Below are positions 53,839 through 62,794 of a DNA stretch of 64,000 bases, piece after piece. Made by a program: the position numbers and the translations under genes. Under the pieces are notes generated by a model, which saw only the letters and a list, made by a program, of their open reading frames with translations, was not told the DNA's origin and did not search any database. The DNA lies in contig CALLPE010000012.1 in NCBI GenBank assembly GCA_938015445.1, forward strand, positions 23,532 through 87,531, in the 5' to 3' direction. This DNA comes from an uncultured Pirellulales bacterium (GTDB lineage Bacteria > Planctomycetota > Planctomycetia > Pirellulales > Thermoguttaceae). Each line of letters opens with the position of its first letter. Positions within the stretch are counted from its first letter, which is position 1.

Positions 53839-54762
53839 ATGAAGCTCGGATTCGTCAGTGCGATTCTGCACGATCTTCCGCTGGAAGAAGTAATTGGCTT
53901 CGCAGCGGCCGAAGGCTTCGATTGCGTAGAGCTGATGTGTTGGCCGGCCGGAAAGGCCGAACGCCGCTACGCCGGGGTGACGCATATCGACGTTACTCGG
54001 CTGACGCAGTCCCAAGCACGGCAAATAAGCGCGCTGCTGTCGCACAGCGGCGTAAGCATCAGCGGCTTGGGCTACTATCCCAATGCGCTTTCTCCCGATG
54101 CACAAGAGGCCCGCACGGCCGTCGGCCACATCAAGAAGGTGATTCAAGCGGCGGCAATGCTCGGCGTCGGGCTGATGAACACCTTCATCGGACGCGATCC
54201 GCGCCGCACGGTAGACGAGAACTGGCCTGCTGTGCGCAAGGTCTGGGGGCCACTGGTGCAATTCGCCGAGGAGCATCGGGTGCGCATCGGCATCGAAAAC
54301 TGCCCGATGCTATTCACCAAAGACGAATGGCCCGGCGGAAAGAATCTTGCCCATTGTCCGGCGGTGTGGCGGAGGCTGTTCCAAGAGTTTCCCAGCGACT
54401 ACCTGGGGTTGAACTACGATCCGTCGCACCTGGTGTGGCAACACATCGATCACGTGGCCCCGGTGCGGGAGTTTGGCCCGCGCATCTTCCACATGCATGC
54501 CAAGGACGCGCGAATCGACCGCCACCGGCTCAACGAAGTGGGCATTCTGGCAACGCCACTGGAGTACCACCGGCCGAAACTGCCCGGCTTGGGCGATGTA
54601 AACTGGGGACAGTTGTTTTCGGCGCTAACCGACGCAGGCTACACCGGACCGGTCTGCATCGAGGTGGAAGACCGAGCCTACGAGGGTTCGCTGGAAAGCC
54701 GCAAGCGGGCCCTGCGTCAAAGCCGCGATTACCTGCGGCAGTTTATCGCCCGCAGCGGTTAG
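53839..54762 (+). CDS. Sugar phosphate isomerase/epimerase (AP-endonuclease-2-like TIM barrel)
   Basis: The 307-residue cytoplasmic protein has the TIM-barrel motifs [62 protein letters not shown] and [14 protein letters not shown]. The Glu, Asp-His, His and Glu metal ligands expected of the family are visible. Isomerisation or epimerisation of a keto-sugar is likely. The ATG at 53839 has AAGGA 7 nt upstream. It lies 93 bases after the Gfo/Idh gene and probably shares its operon. Confidence 0.9.
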   Translation: MKLGFVSAILHDLPLEEVIGFAAAEGFDCVELMCWPAGKAERRYAGVTHIDVTRLTQSQARQISALLSHSGVSISGLGYYPNALSPDAQEARTAVGHIKKVIQAAAMLGVGLMNTFIGRDPRRTVDENWPAVRKVWGPLVQFAEEHRVRIGIENCPMLFTKDEWPGGKNLAHCPAVWRRLFQEFPSDYLGLNYDPSHLVWQHIDHVAPVREFGPRIFHMHAKDARIDRHRLNEVGILATPLEYHRPKLPGLGDVNWGQLFSALTDAGYTGPVCIEVEDRAYEGSLESRKRALRQSRDYLRQFIARSG

Positions 54763-54825
54763 TCCGTGCTGTGGTTGGTGAGCGAGCTGTACCGGGCATG
54801 CGTGCCGTTGTCGGCGCGCGGTCGG

Positions 54826-54875
54826 TGTTCTTTTACTGGCACAACCGAGCTGTTCCTCTACTGGCATAACCGAGC
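54826..54875. repeat. Two tandem 25-bp repeats before deoC
   Basis: Units 54826-54850 and 54851-54875 share 22 of 25 bases (TGTTC.T.TACTGGCA.AACC). They end 11 bases before the deoC ATG, close to its SD CGGAGG. Confidence 0.9.
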
Positions 54876-54886
54876 GGAGGCATTCG

Positions 54887-55588
54887 ATGGATTACACCTA
54901 TCAAGACATCGCCAAGATGATCGACCATTCGCTGCTTGCGCCTACGCTGACCGGCGAGCAGTTGGAGCAGGGTATCGACATCGCTCTGAAGTACGACGTG
55001 GCCAGCGTGTGCATCATGCCGTATTATCTGCGGCGCTGCGCCGAGCGTCTGCGGGGCAGTACCGTGAAGGCCAGCACCACCATCGGCTTTCCGCACGGCG
55101 GGCACACCACGGCGGTCAAACTGGCCGAGGTGAAACAGGCCTTGGACGACGGCGGCCAAGAACTAGACGCAGTCGTCAACATCAGCAAGGTGCTCAGCAA
55201 CGATTGGGATTACGTCCGCGGCGAACTGCAATTGCTTACCGAGCTAGTCCATCAGCACGGCGCAAAAATCAAAGTGATCTTCGAGAACTGCTACCTCAAC
55301 GACGAGCAAAAAATCCGCCTGTGCCAGATATGCGGCCAGTTGGGCGTCGATTGGGTGAAGACCTCTACTGGGTTCGGCACCGGCGGGGCCACGCTGGAAG
55401 ACCTGGCCCTGATGCGCAAACACACCCCACCCCACGTGCAAGTCAAGGCCGCCGGCGGCGTGCGCGATCTGGACAAGGCGCTGGCCGTGCGGGCGCTGGG
55501 CGTGACGCGCTTCGGCTGCACGCGGACCGTCGAAGTGCTGGAAGAATGCAAGCGCCGGCTGGGACTGCTGAGCCAGCCGGGAGCGTAA
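54887..55588 (+). CDS. deoC: Deoxyribose-phosphate aldolase
   Basis: DeoC splits 2-deoxyribose 5-phosphate into glyceraldehyde 3-phosphate and acetaldehyde. The 233-residue protein has DHSLLAPT, D94 (DAVVN), Schiff-base K158 (WVKTSTGF) and K187 (VKAAGGVR) at family spacing. CGGAGG lies 6 nt before the ATG. Its place right after a Gfo/Idh and sugar-isomerase gene, away from nucleoside genes, suggests either deoxy-sugar degradation or a related aldol cleavage rather than nucleoside salvage. Confidence 0.95.
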   Translation: MDYTYQDIAKMIDHSLLAPTLTGEQLEQGIDIALKYDVASVCIMPYYLRRCAERLRGSTVKASTTIGFPHGGHTTAVKLAEVKQALDDGGQELDAVVNISKVLSNDWDYVRGELQLLTELVHQHGAKIKVIFENCYLNDEQKIRLCQICGQLGVDWVKTSTGFGTGGATLEDLALMRKHTPPHVQVKAAGGVRDLDKALAVRALGVTRFGCTRTVEVLEECKRRLGLLSQPGA

Positions 55589-55613
55589 GCGACCAAGTAG
55601 CGCAAGCCCCGGC

Positions 55614-55634
55614 ATGGCTGGTCAAGTCAGCCAT
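55614..55634 (+). terminator. Hairpin after deoC
   Basis: ATGGCTG (55614-55620) pairs perfectly with CAGCCAT (55628-55634) around a 7-base loop, 25 bases after the deoC stop. No T run follows, so termination is uncertain. Confidence 0.35.
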
Positions 55635-55775
55635 CCCACCCGGGTGCTGTGCTGTTTGACCACCATGTTGCTGTTTGCAATAATTTGTTACTGCGCGCCG
55701 CATAGCCGGTGGATCGTTTCGCGCCGTCAAAGCGAAGTAAAACCAGTTTCTGCAACCAACTAGGGAAGAGGCAAC

Positions 55776-57233
55776 ATGTGCTCGAAGGGCCGTGCATCGC
55801 TTGGTTTGCTAAGCCTGATAATCTTTCTTGCTGCTTGCCGGGCCGAGTCAGCGCCGCGCCAGCCGACCAACAAGGACGCGCTGAAGGCGGAAGCAAAACA
55901 AATGCGCGTCTGGACCGACGACAGCGGGAAATTCCGCGTGCGGGCAGCGCTGGTGCAGGCGGGCCAGGCCGAGGTAAAGTTGCGCAGAGTCGACGGCACC
56001 GAAATCACCGTCCCGTTGGAAAGGCTTTCCCAAACCGATCGCCAGTGGCTGGCGAAGGTCGCCGGCACCGCCGATTCTGAAGTGGAGCCGGGCCAGTGGG
56101 TCACCTTCCGCGGTCCCAACCGCGACGGCCGGTCGCCGGATAAAGGGCTGCTGAAGGAATGGCCCGAGGGCGGCCCGCCGCTGCTGTGGAAGATCGACTA
56201 CATCGGCAAGGGCTATTCCAGCGTGGTAGTGTACGGCGGAACGATTTACATCACCGGGGAAATCAACGACAAGCTGATGCTACTTGCTATGGACATGGAC
56301 GGGCGGCAGAAATGGAGTGTCGAGGTAGATGCGGCTTGGACGATCAACTATCCCGGCTCGCGTGCTACGCCTACTGTCGATGCAGGAAAAGTGTACGTTC
56401 TTTCGGGCAACGGAGTGCTGGGGTGCTTCGACGCGGCCACCGGCCGACGGCTTTGGCAGCGATCGGCCAAGGAATTCGGAGGCGCGCCCGGCGAATGGGG
56501 CTACGCCGAGTCGCCCACCATTCTCGACAACCTGGTGATCTTCAAGCCCGGCGGACAAAACTGCATCGTGGCGCTGAACAAGAACACCGGCCAGCCGGTA
56601 TGGGCCAGCAGGGGTTTTAGCGCCGGTCCGGAATACGGCTCCTGCCTGGCGTTTACGCACGACGCAGTGCAAGCGATAGTCACCGGCACGCAGAAAGGGA
56701 TTGTTTGCGTAAATGCTCGCAACGGTAATCTGTTGTGGGCCAACGACTTTTCCGCCAACAATACCGCCAATTGTCCCACCCCGGTTTATAGCGACGGCTA
56801 TATCTTCTGGGCCAACGGATACGGCAGGGGAGGCATCTGCCTGAAGCTCGGTCCACGCGGCACCGCCACCGAAGCGTGGACCACGCGCGATATGGTTTGT
56901 CATCACGGCGGGTACATCATCGATAACGGCTACATCTACGGCAACAACGGCAACGGTTGGGCGTGCATCGAGCTGAAAACAGGGCAGACAAAGTGGCGAG
57001 ACCGCGGGGTGGGCAAAGGCTCGCTCTGCTGGGCCGACGGTATGCTGTACCTGTTCTCCGAAAGCCGCGGCCAGGCCGCACTGGCCACCTGCTCGCCGAA
57101 CGGCCTGGAAATCAAAGGCCGGGTGCAAGTCGCCGGCGAGGGGCCAAGCTGGGCGCATCCGGTGGTCATCGGCGGCCGGCTGTATTTGAGGTATGATACC
57201 AATCTGTACTGCTTCGATGTAAAAGCTAAATAA
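55776..57233 (+). CDS. SHD1-PQQ beta-propeller lipoprotein
   Basis: The 485-residue protein starts with a lipoprotein signal ending LAAC (C21). An SHD1-type domain follows at about 42-95 (RVWTDDSGKFRVRAALVQAG...VPLERLS..D). The rest is a PQQ-like propeller beginning WVTFRGPNRDGRSPDKGLLKEWPEGGPPLLWK, with blades such as GVLGCFDAATGRRLW and NCIVALNKNTGQPVW. SHD1 in planctomycetes occurs fused to many extracytoplasmic domains; its ligand is unknown. It may be the envelope sensor or electron-accepting partner of the adjacent Gfo/Idh proteins, but this is inference. Confidence 0.85.
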   Translation: MCSKGRASLGLLSLIIFLAACRAESAPRQPTNKDALKAEAKQMRVWTDDSGKFRVRAALVQAGQAEVKLRRVDGTEITVPLERLSQTDRQWLAKVAGTADSEVEPGQWVTFRGPNRDGRSPDKGLLKEWPEGGPPLLWKIDYIGKGYSSVVVYGGTIYITGEINDKLMLLAMDMDGRQKWSVEVDAAWTINYPGSRATPTVDAGKVYVLSGNGVLGCFDAATGRRLWQRSAKEFGGAPGEWGYAESPTILDNLVIFKPGGQNCIVALNKNTGQPVWASRGFSAGPEYGSCLAFTHDAVQAIVTGTQKGIVCVNARNGNLLWANDFSANNTANCPTPVYSDGYIFWANGYGRGGICLKLGPRGTATEAWTTRDMVCHHGGYIIDNGYIYGNNGNGWACIELKTGQTKWRDRGVGKGSLCWADGMLYLFSESRGQAALATCSPNGLEIKGRVQVAGEGPSWAHPVVIGGRLYLRYDTNLYCFDVKAK

Positions 57234-57263
57234 GCGCTTCCGATATTAAAGCCCAATAAGCGC
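57222..57263. repeat. 16-bp repeat spanning the PQQ gene stop
   Basis: AAAGCTAAATAAGCGC (57222-57237, containing the stop codon) recurs as AAAGCCCAATAAGCGC at 57248-57263, a 26-bp period. Confidence 0.75.
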
Positions 57264-57451
57264 GCGCCACTACGCCATCGCACCGGCGCAGTAAACTTCA
57301 GGAGGCAAGACCATCGGGAGCGACCAACTTTCGGCGCCCCACAAAGTTGTGCCTCGTCTTCGACTCGGAAAGCACGATTGCGCTCGGCCGTCCGGCCGAC
57401 GTGCGGCAGTTTCGGGCGATGTAAGGCAAACCGTTCCAGCGGGCAAATGGC

Positions 57452-58945
57452 ATGACACACAAACGACCTGTAGCAAAGCGATTCATCCGCCGCGACTTCC
57501 TCGGCACTACCGGTGCGTTGGGCTGCGGTATTACGATACTTTCCTCCGCGCGCTTGGCACGGGCTTACCAAAGCAACGAACAGCTTCGGCTGGCGCTGAT
57601 CGGCGTGGCCGGTTACGGCTCGTACTACGGTTTCCTCAGCGCGATGCATTTGCACCCGAACACTGGCATCGCGGTGCTTTGCGACGTTGATCGCCGCAAA
57701 GTGGCCAAGGCGCTAGAGGTGTGGAAGCAACGAGCCGAGCAGTGGCCCGGCTCTTCCAAAGAGGAAGAACGCCAGGCGGCTGCGGTCTATCAGCGGCTGG
57801 CCGAAAACATTCCCCCGCTAGTGGCCGACTTCCGCAAGATGTTCGACCAGTACGCCAAACAGATCGACGCCGTGGTAGTGGCCACGCCCGATCATACTCA
57901 CGCCGTTGCCTCGGCCGCTGCCCTGCGTGCCGGCAAGCCGGTGCTGTGCGAAAAGCCGCTGACGATCACCGTGCATGAAGCCCGGGCGCTGCGCGCCGCA
58001 GCCGAGAGCAATAAGGTGGCCACCTCGCTGGGCACCCAAGGGATGCAAAGCCGGATGTTCCGCCGAGGCGTGGAGCTGGTGCAGGATGGGTTGATCGGCC
58101 CGGTGCGACAGGTGCATGTGTTTTTCGCTCGCGGGGGCGCCAATCTCCAGAAACCACCCCAAGGTGCTCAGCCCGTCCCGCCAGAGCTGGATTGGGACCT
58201 GTGGCTGGGGCCGGTAGCCTGGCGCGAGTATCACCCGGAGTGGATCGCCCGCACCCACTGGCGCGATACCTCGGCAGGTCAGTTGGGGAACTTCGGGCCA
58301 CACACAGCCAATCTGGCGTTTATGGCGTTAGGGGTGGCGAACCTATGGCAATCGCAAGACACCGAGCCGGCGGTCATACGTGTAGAAGCCGAATGTTCCA
58401 GCCGGAACTTGCTTTCTTTCCCGGTTTGGGAGCGCATCCGGTGGCACGTGCCCGCCCGCGGTCAGCAGCCGGAAGTCACTTTCACCTGGCATCACGGGCC
58501 GGACTACGCACCTGGCTCCCGGCAGATGCTCCGCGAGCTGCTGGCCGACCACGGCGCCACTGACGCGGAAATAAAACAGATGCTGGGCATGGCCGGCGCG
58601 GTGCTCGTCGGCCAAAAGGGGCTACTGGTCACCAACAGCCACAACACTGAGGTTCGGCTGCTTCCCAAAGCCCGCTTCGCCGACGTCGATTTACAGCAGT
58701 TGCAGCGGCTTCCTGCTTCGCCGGGGCACTATCGGGAATGGCTGGCCGCTTGTCGGGGTGGACCATCGCCGCTGGCCAGCTTCCACTATACGACTGTGTT
58801 CAACGAGTTCCTCATGCTCGGCGATGTGGCCACCCGCTTCCCCGGCGAAAAGCTGAGCTACGACCCTCGGCAGGCAAAGATCATTAATCATCCTCAAGCC
58901 AATGCGGCACTGGGTTACCAGTATCGACAAGGCTGGACGCTGTGA
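57452..58945 (+). CDS. TAT-exported Gfo/Idh/MocA oxidoreductase (paralog A)
   Basis: The 497-residue protein starts with a twin-arginine signal (KRFIRRDFLGTTG, R13/R14). It has a Rossmann loop IGVAGYGSYYG, CDVDRRK and the canonical EKP (CEKPLTI). The C-terminal half has the HPEWIARTHWRDTS, GNFGPHTANLAFMAL and DYAPGSRQML blocks shared with the next gene. It is longer than usual (497 versus about 350-430) because of inserted C-terminal segments. The SD is weak. It is probably co-transcribed with the SHD1-PQQ gene 218 bases upstream. Confidence 0.88.
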   Translation: MTHKRPVAKRFIRRDFLGTTGALGCGITILSSARLARAYQSNEQLRLALIGVAGYGSYYGFLSAMHLHPNTGIAVLCDVDRRKVAKALEVWKQRAEQWPGSSKEEERQAAAVYQRLAENIPPLVADFRKMFDQYAKQIDAVVVATPDHTHAVASAAALRAGKPVLCEKPLTITVHEARALRAAAESNKVATSLGTQGMQSRMFRRGVELVQDGLIGPVRQVHVFFARGGANLQKPPQGAQPVPPELDWDLWLGPVAWREYHPEWIARTHWRDTSAGQLGNFGPHTANLAFMALGVANLWQSQDTEPAVIRVEAECSSRNLLSFPVWERIRWHVPARGQQPEVTFTWHHGPDYAPGSRQMLRELLADHGATDAEIKQMLGMAGAVLVGQKGLLVTNSHNTEVRLLPKARFADVDLQQLQRLPASPGHYREWLAACRGGPSPLASFHYTTVFNEFLMLGDVATRFPGEKLSYDPRQAKIINHPQANAALGYQYRQGWTL

Positions 58946-59024
58946 AGCGGCTTAGGCAGCAGACGGTCCCGGGGCTTGCCTGGCCTTCTGCGATACAAAC
59001 TCATACAACCGATTCCTGATGTGC

Positions 59025-59028
59025 GGAG
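59025..59028 (+). promoter_or_regulatory. RBS favouring a TTG start
   Basis: GGAG lies 8 nt before the TTG at 59037. The ATG at 59019 has no SD. Starting at the TTG gives a standard short TAT n-region. Confidence 0.55.
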
Positions 59029-59036
59029 AAAACACC

Positions 59037-60497
59037 TTGAAGCGTGCGGTTGATCGGCGCAAGTTTCTGGCTACTGCCGGTGGTTTAGGCGGGGCAATGC
59101 TGGTTTGCCCTGCGCGCACAGCCTTGAGCTACTCGGCCAACCAGCGAATCGGTTTGGCGATTATCGGTCACATGTACGTGGCCAGCCACTTCTTCTCGTC
59201 GATGCACATCTATGACGATGTGGAACTTGTGGCCCTGTGCAACCCGGATAGGCGAAAGATACCCGAGGTTTTTCAAACCTGGGAAGCGCAGCGCAAAAAG
59301 TTGGCCGAATCCACCGAGCCGGAAAAAAGCAAGGCCGAAAAATACACACGCTTGCTCGAGCAGCGGCCACCGGTTTATTCCGATTTCCGCAAACTGCTCG
59401 ATGCCCAACATAAGCAGATCGACGCCCTAGCGGTTTCCATGTTCGACCATTATCACGGCCCGGCATGTGGCACCGCCATCCGGTTGGGCAAGCACGTCTT
59501 CTGCGAACGCCCGCTGGGGCTTACCATCTACGAATCGCGCCAGTTGCGTCACTTGGCCGAGACGCACAAAGTGGCCACCTCGATTCGCAATCCGGGCAAT
59601 GCCAGCGGGCAGTTTCGCCGGGGTGTGGAACTGATCCGCAGCGGCGTAATCGGGCCGGTCGAACGTGTACACGTGTGGTTCGACCGCGGTGGCCCCGACC
59701 TGGACAAACCACCGCAAGGCGAAGAGCCAGTGCCCGAAGGACTGGACTGGGATGCCTGGCTGGGGCCGGCCGCCTGGCGCCCGTTCCATTCCCAATGGAT
59801 GTCGTACGCGTTTTGGCGCGAGTTTTCCAACGGCGGCATTGGGACATTCGGGCCGCACGCCGCCAATCTGGCCTTCATGGGACTGAACGTATTCGAGCTG
59901 TGGAACGCCAAGCCGGAGCAGCCGGTTACCATCAAAGTCGAGGCCGAATGTACCAGAATCAATCGGCTGTCGTTTCCTCGCTGGGAGGTCGTCCGCTGGG
60001 AAGTCCCCGCACGAGGCAACATGCCCCCGGTGCAGTTCGCCTGGTATCACGGCCCGGGCCTATCGCCCGGCGCACGCGACAAACTGCTGGGAATGCTGGC
60101 CAGCTACGGGGTCGCCAAGGCGGAAGGGGAAAAGATGTTGGGTATCGCCGGGGCGCTGATAGTGGGGCGCGACGGGGCGATTTTCGCCGACGACCACAAT
60201 AATAAGATCGCGCTGCTGCCGCGCAACAAGTTCAAGGATGTCCAGATCGAACAGCCGGAAAAATTGCCGCGCTCGCTGGGCCATTACTTCGATTGGTTCC
60301 ACGCCTGTCGGGGCGGACAACTGCCGCTGGCCAACTTCAGCTACGCCGCACCGCTGAGCGAGTTTTTGAAACTGGCCAACATCGCCACCCAGTTCAAAGG
60401 AACGCTGGAGTACAACCCGGCCAGCGGCCGGTTCGTCGGCAACGACCAGGCTAACGCCTTGCTGCACTATAAGTATCGCGACGGCTGGCAGATGTAA
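59037..60497 (+). CDS. TAT-exported Gfo/Idh/MocA-like protein with degenerate motifs (paralog B)
   Basis: The 486-residue protein (492 if the ATG at 59019 is used) has a twin-arginine signal (VDRRKFLATAGG). It is a full-length paralog of the preceding gene, sharing VERVHVWFDRGGPDL.KPP, GTFGPHAANLAFMGLN and LSPGARDKLLGML. Two key sites differ: the nucleotide loop is GLAIIGHMYVASHF with no GxGxxG, and EKP has become ERP (CERPLGL). Both changes would weaken NAD(P) use, so it may be a non-catalytic or differently acting partner of paralog A. It lies 91 bases downstream of paralog A. Confidence 0.85.
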   Translation: MKRAVDRRKFLATAGGLGGAMLVCPARTALSYSANQRIGLAIIGHMYVASHFFSSMHIYDDVELVALCNPDRRKIPEVFQTWEAQRKKLAESTEPEKSKAEKYTRLLEQRPPVYSDFRKLLDAQHKQIDALAVSMFDHYHGPACGTAIRLGKHVFCERPLGLTIYESRQLRHLAETHKVATSIRNPGNASGQFRRGVELIRSGVIGPVERVHVWFDRGGPDLDKPPQGEEPVPEGLDWDAWLGPAAWRPFHSQWMSYAFWREFSNGGIGTFGPHAANLAFMGLNVFELWNAKPEQPVTIKVEAECTRINRLSFPRWEVVRWEVPARGNMPPVQFAWYHGPGLSPGARDKLLGMLASYGVAKAEGEKMLGIAGALIVGRDGAIFADDHNNKIALLPRNKFKDVQIEQPEKLPRSLGHYFDWFHACRGGQLPLANFSYAAPLSEFLKLANIATQFKGTLEYNPASGRFVGNDQANALLHYKYRDGWQM

Positions 60498-60658
60498 CTC
60501 AGGCAGATATCTTTCCAGCGTGTTTACTATCGCCGCAGCCCGCGTGGCGTCACTTAACACGGCCGCCGAAGCGCAGCAGCCCCAATTGTGCCGGATGTGC
60601 CCCAAAAAGCTGCCTTCCCTCGTAGTTTCCCACATGCTGGCAAGGGTGATTTCCCGCC

Positions 60659-61507
60659 ATGATTCGCATTCGCCCGATGACCACAGCAGACCTGCCCCTA
60701 GGCATGCGGCTGAAGCAGCAGGCCGGTTGGAACCAGACCCTCGCCGATTGGCAGCGAATCTTGCAGCTTGAACCGGAAGGATGTTTTGTGGCCGAGTACG
60801 CGGGGCAACCCGTGGGCACAGCCACTACGTGCCTGTTCGACTCGGTGGCTTGGATCGCCATGGTGCTGGTCGACGAGCCGTTTCGCGGCCGGGGCATCGG
60901 TTCCCGGCTGATGGAACACGTGCTGGACTACCTGAACCACCGGCAGGTATCCACAATACGGCTCGACGCCACGCCTTTGGGACGCCGGGTTTACCAGAAA
61001 CTAGGCTTCGTGTGCCAGTACGATCTGACCCGCTGGGAAGGGATGCTTCCCGCCGCCGCTTCCGCATTACCTGACGGATTGACCCTCGGACAGCTTCTGC
61101 CCGAGCAGTTTGAGGAGTTCTGCGCGCTGGATCGCCTTGTAACAGGCACGAACCGGAGGCGGCTCCTTGAAAAACTGTTCGCCGAAGCACCCACACGCTT
61201 CGGGATAGTGCGCCGCAGCGAACTGGTGTTGGGCTATTGGGCCTCGCGGCCCGGCGCCAAAGCGACGCAAATCGGCCCGGTTCTGGCCCACGCCCCGCAC
61301 TTTGCCGGCGAGGTGATTCGCGCGGCAGTATCTGCATTTGCGGGCCAATATGTGTTTATCGACATTCCAGTGGTCAATCTCGCGGCAGCCGCGCAAGCCG
61401 CGCAGTGGCTCAAACCGCAGCGAAACCTTACCCGCATGTATCGCGGCCGGCCCGTCGCCGATCGCACCGAGCTGCTTTGCGCCTCGTTCGGTCCGGAAAA
61501 AGGTTGA
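60659..61507 (+). CDS. GNAT-family N-acetyltransferase with second C-terminal domain
   Basis: The 282-residue cytoplasmic protein has an N-terminal GNAT domain (MIRIRPMTTADLP, then VDEPFRGRGIGSRLMEHV with the acetyl-CoA loop R-G-R-G-I-G, and LYQKLGF-like VYQKLGFVCQYD). A C-terminal domain (about 140-280) resembles the GNAT-18/DUF1248-type extension (LDRLVTGTNRRRLL, GYWASRPGAKATQIGPV, DIPVVN). Substrate unknown; amino-acid or small-amine acetylation is usual. It starts a new unit 160 bases after the Gfo/Idh gene. Confidence 0.88.
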   Translation: MIRIRPMTTADLPLGMRLKQQAGWNQTLADWQRILQLEPEGCFVAEYAGQPVGTATTCLFDSVAWIAMVLVDEPFRGRGIGSRLMEHVLDYLNHRQVSTIRLDATPLGRRVYQKLGFVCQYDLTRWEGMLPAAASALPDGLTLGQLLPEQFEEFCALDRLVTGTNRRRLLEKLFAEAPTRFGIVRRSELVLGYWASRPGAKATQIGPVLAHAPHFAGEVIRAAVSAFAGQYVFIDIPVVNLAAAAQAAQWLKPQRNLTRMYRGRPVADRTELLCASFGPEKG

Positions 61508-61749
61508 TCGGCAATAACCGCGCTGGGCCGTGCGGACCCTGGGCGATTCGAGCCGGTTGATGTAAATCGGATGAAAATTGCAGGCCACATGCGCGGATTG
61601 GTTGAAAGCTGAAGCCGCTTGCGCGAATTGCGCACAAATTGATTCTGCGGCTGTAACGAAATGCACAACGCACAATATTCAAGTATGATGATGGCCGAGC
61701 AGTGGACGATGTGCGCACACCGGGTACTTTCAAGCAACAAGGTGCATCG

Positions 61750-62481
61750 ATGAGCCGAACTACAGCAATACTACCGGGATTTCTGCTGAGCGTCGCTTTT
61801 TTACCGTCGCTTCTGTGGGCCGATGGCGCTCAGAGCACGCGCGTAACCGACCCCCAACAATACGCCAAAGCAAGCTCCGGCGGATATGCCTACCGCCAAC
61901 AAGCCGACTACATCCTGACAGAGCTTGACCTGCGGCCCGGCGACGTGGTGGTTGACATCGGCGCCGGCGACGGTTGGTGGGCGGAAAAGATGGCTGCGGC
62001 CGTCGGCCCAGAGGGAATGGTTCACGCCGCCGAAATCGACCAGCGGCTGGTCGATCGCATGAAACAGCGCTTCGCCAACCTGCCGCAGGTCAAACCGTAC
62101 TTGTGCAAACCCAATAGCCTCGAACTGCCTGAGGACTCCTGCGATTTGGCCTTTCTGTCGCAGACCTATCATCATCTGAATAAACAGACGCGCATAGAGT
62201 ACCTGCGGCATCTGCGCAAAGTGCTCAAACCCACCGGCCGGTTGGTTGTCGTCGAAAACTATTCCGAGCTATTGGCCAGCGGCAAGGACCACGGCACCCA
62301 GCTTAGCACCCTGTTAGCCGAAGCTGAGCAGGCCGGCTGGATCGCCGTCCGCTGCCAACTAATCCGCGACAGCAGCGCTTATATTGCCATCTTTGTGCAA
62401 AAGGACCTGTTCGCCAAGCCTGCACCGGCAGCAAAGAAGCCGCCCCCTGACGGGCAGAAAACCGAAAAGCCATCCAACTGA
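61750..62481 (+). CDS. Exported SAM-dependent methyltransferase-like protein
   Basis: The 243-residue product begins with a signal peptide (about 1-24, ending LLWA-DG). It has a class I methyltransferase fold with motif I VDIGAGDGWWAEKM (D69-W75), an acidic AEID after strand 2 and the DLAFLSQTYHH motif-IV region. The C-terminal tail is Pro/Lys rich. AAGGTG precedes the ATG at 61750. Related proteins near SAM-methyltransferases of planctomycetes also carry signal peptides. The substrate is unknown. It is only distantly similar to the exported methyltransferase at 12445, so export of such enzymes is not a single-gene oddity here. Confidence 0.82.
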   Translation: MSRTTAILPGFLLSVAFLPSLLWADGAQSTRVTDPQQYAKASSGGYAYRQQADYILTELDLRPGDVVVDIGAGDGWWAEKMAAAVGPEGMVHAAEIDQRLVDRMKQRFANLPQVKPYLCKPNSLELPEDSCDLAFLSQTYHHLNKQTRIEYLRHLRKVLKPTGRLVVVENYSELLASGKDHGTQLSTLLAEAEQAGWIAVRCQLIRDSSAYIAIFVQKDLFAKPAPAAKKPPPDGQKTEKPSN

Positions 62482-62603
62482 CCATCGGCGCCGCGCCGCA
62501 GTCCCGACGGGACGAGCACCGGCAAGAACGGGTGCCACTGTTCGATTGGCCGGGGGTATGGCATGTTCCGGCGGCCGTTGGTAATGTTTTTTTCCTAGCG
62601 CTG

Positions 62604-62743
62604 GCTTGCGTCGTATTTTGTTGCCGCATTGCAATTGTGTATGCTGAGTTCCCATGTCGCAGTTGTGTGCGGCGTGTTTTGGGGTTTCACTTGTGTTGGC
62701 TGTGTTCCTGGGTTGCACTTGTGTGTACTGTTTAAACTGTTGA
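62604..62743. repeat. Four to five tandem 28-bp degenerate repeats
   Basis: Units at 62632, 62660, 62688 and 62716 share CA.TTGTGT and GTT near the middle and end; a weaker copy lies at 62604. They fill most of the 313-base gap between the methyltransferase and LmbE-like genes. A small stem, GTCCC (62501-62505) with GGGAC (62509-62513), lies before them. Confidence 0.75.
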
Positions 62744-62794
62744 CGCTATTGTCTATGTCTGTGTGTTTCAGCTTTTGAACTCGATTTGACCATC

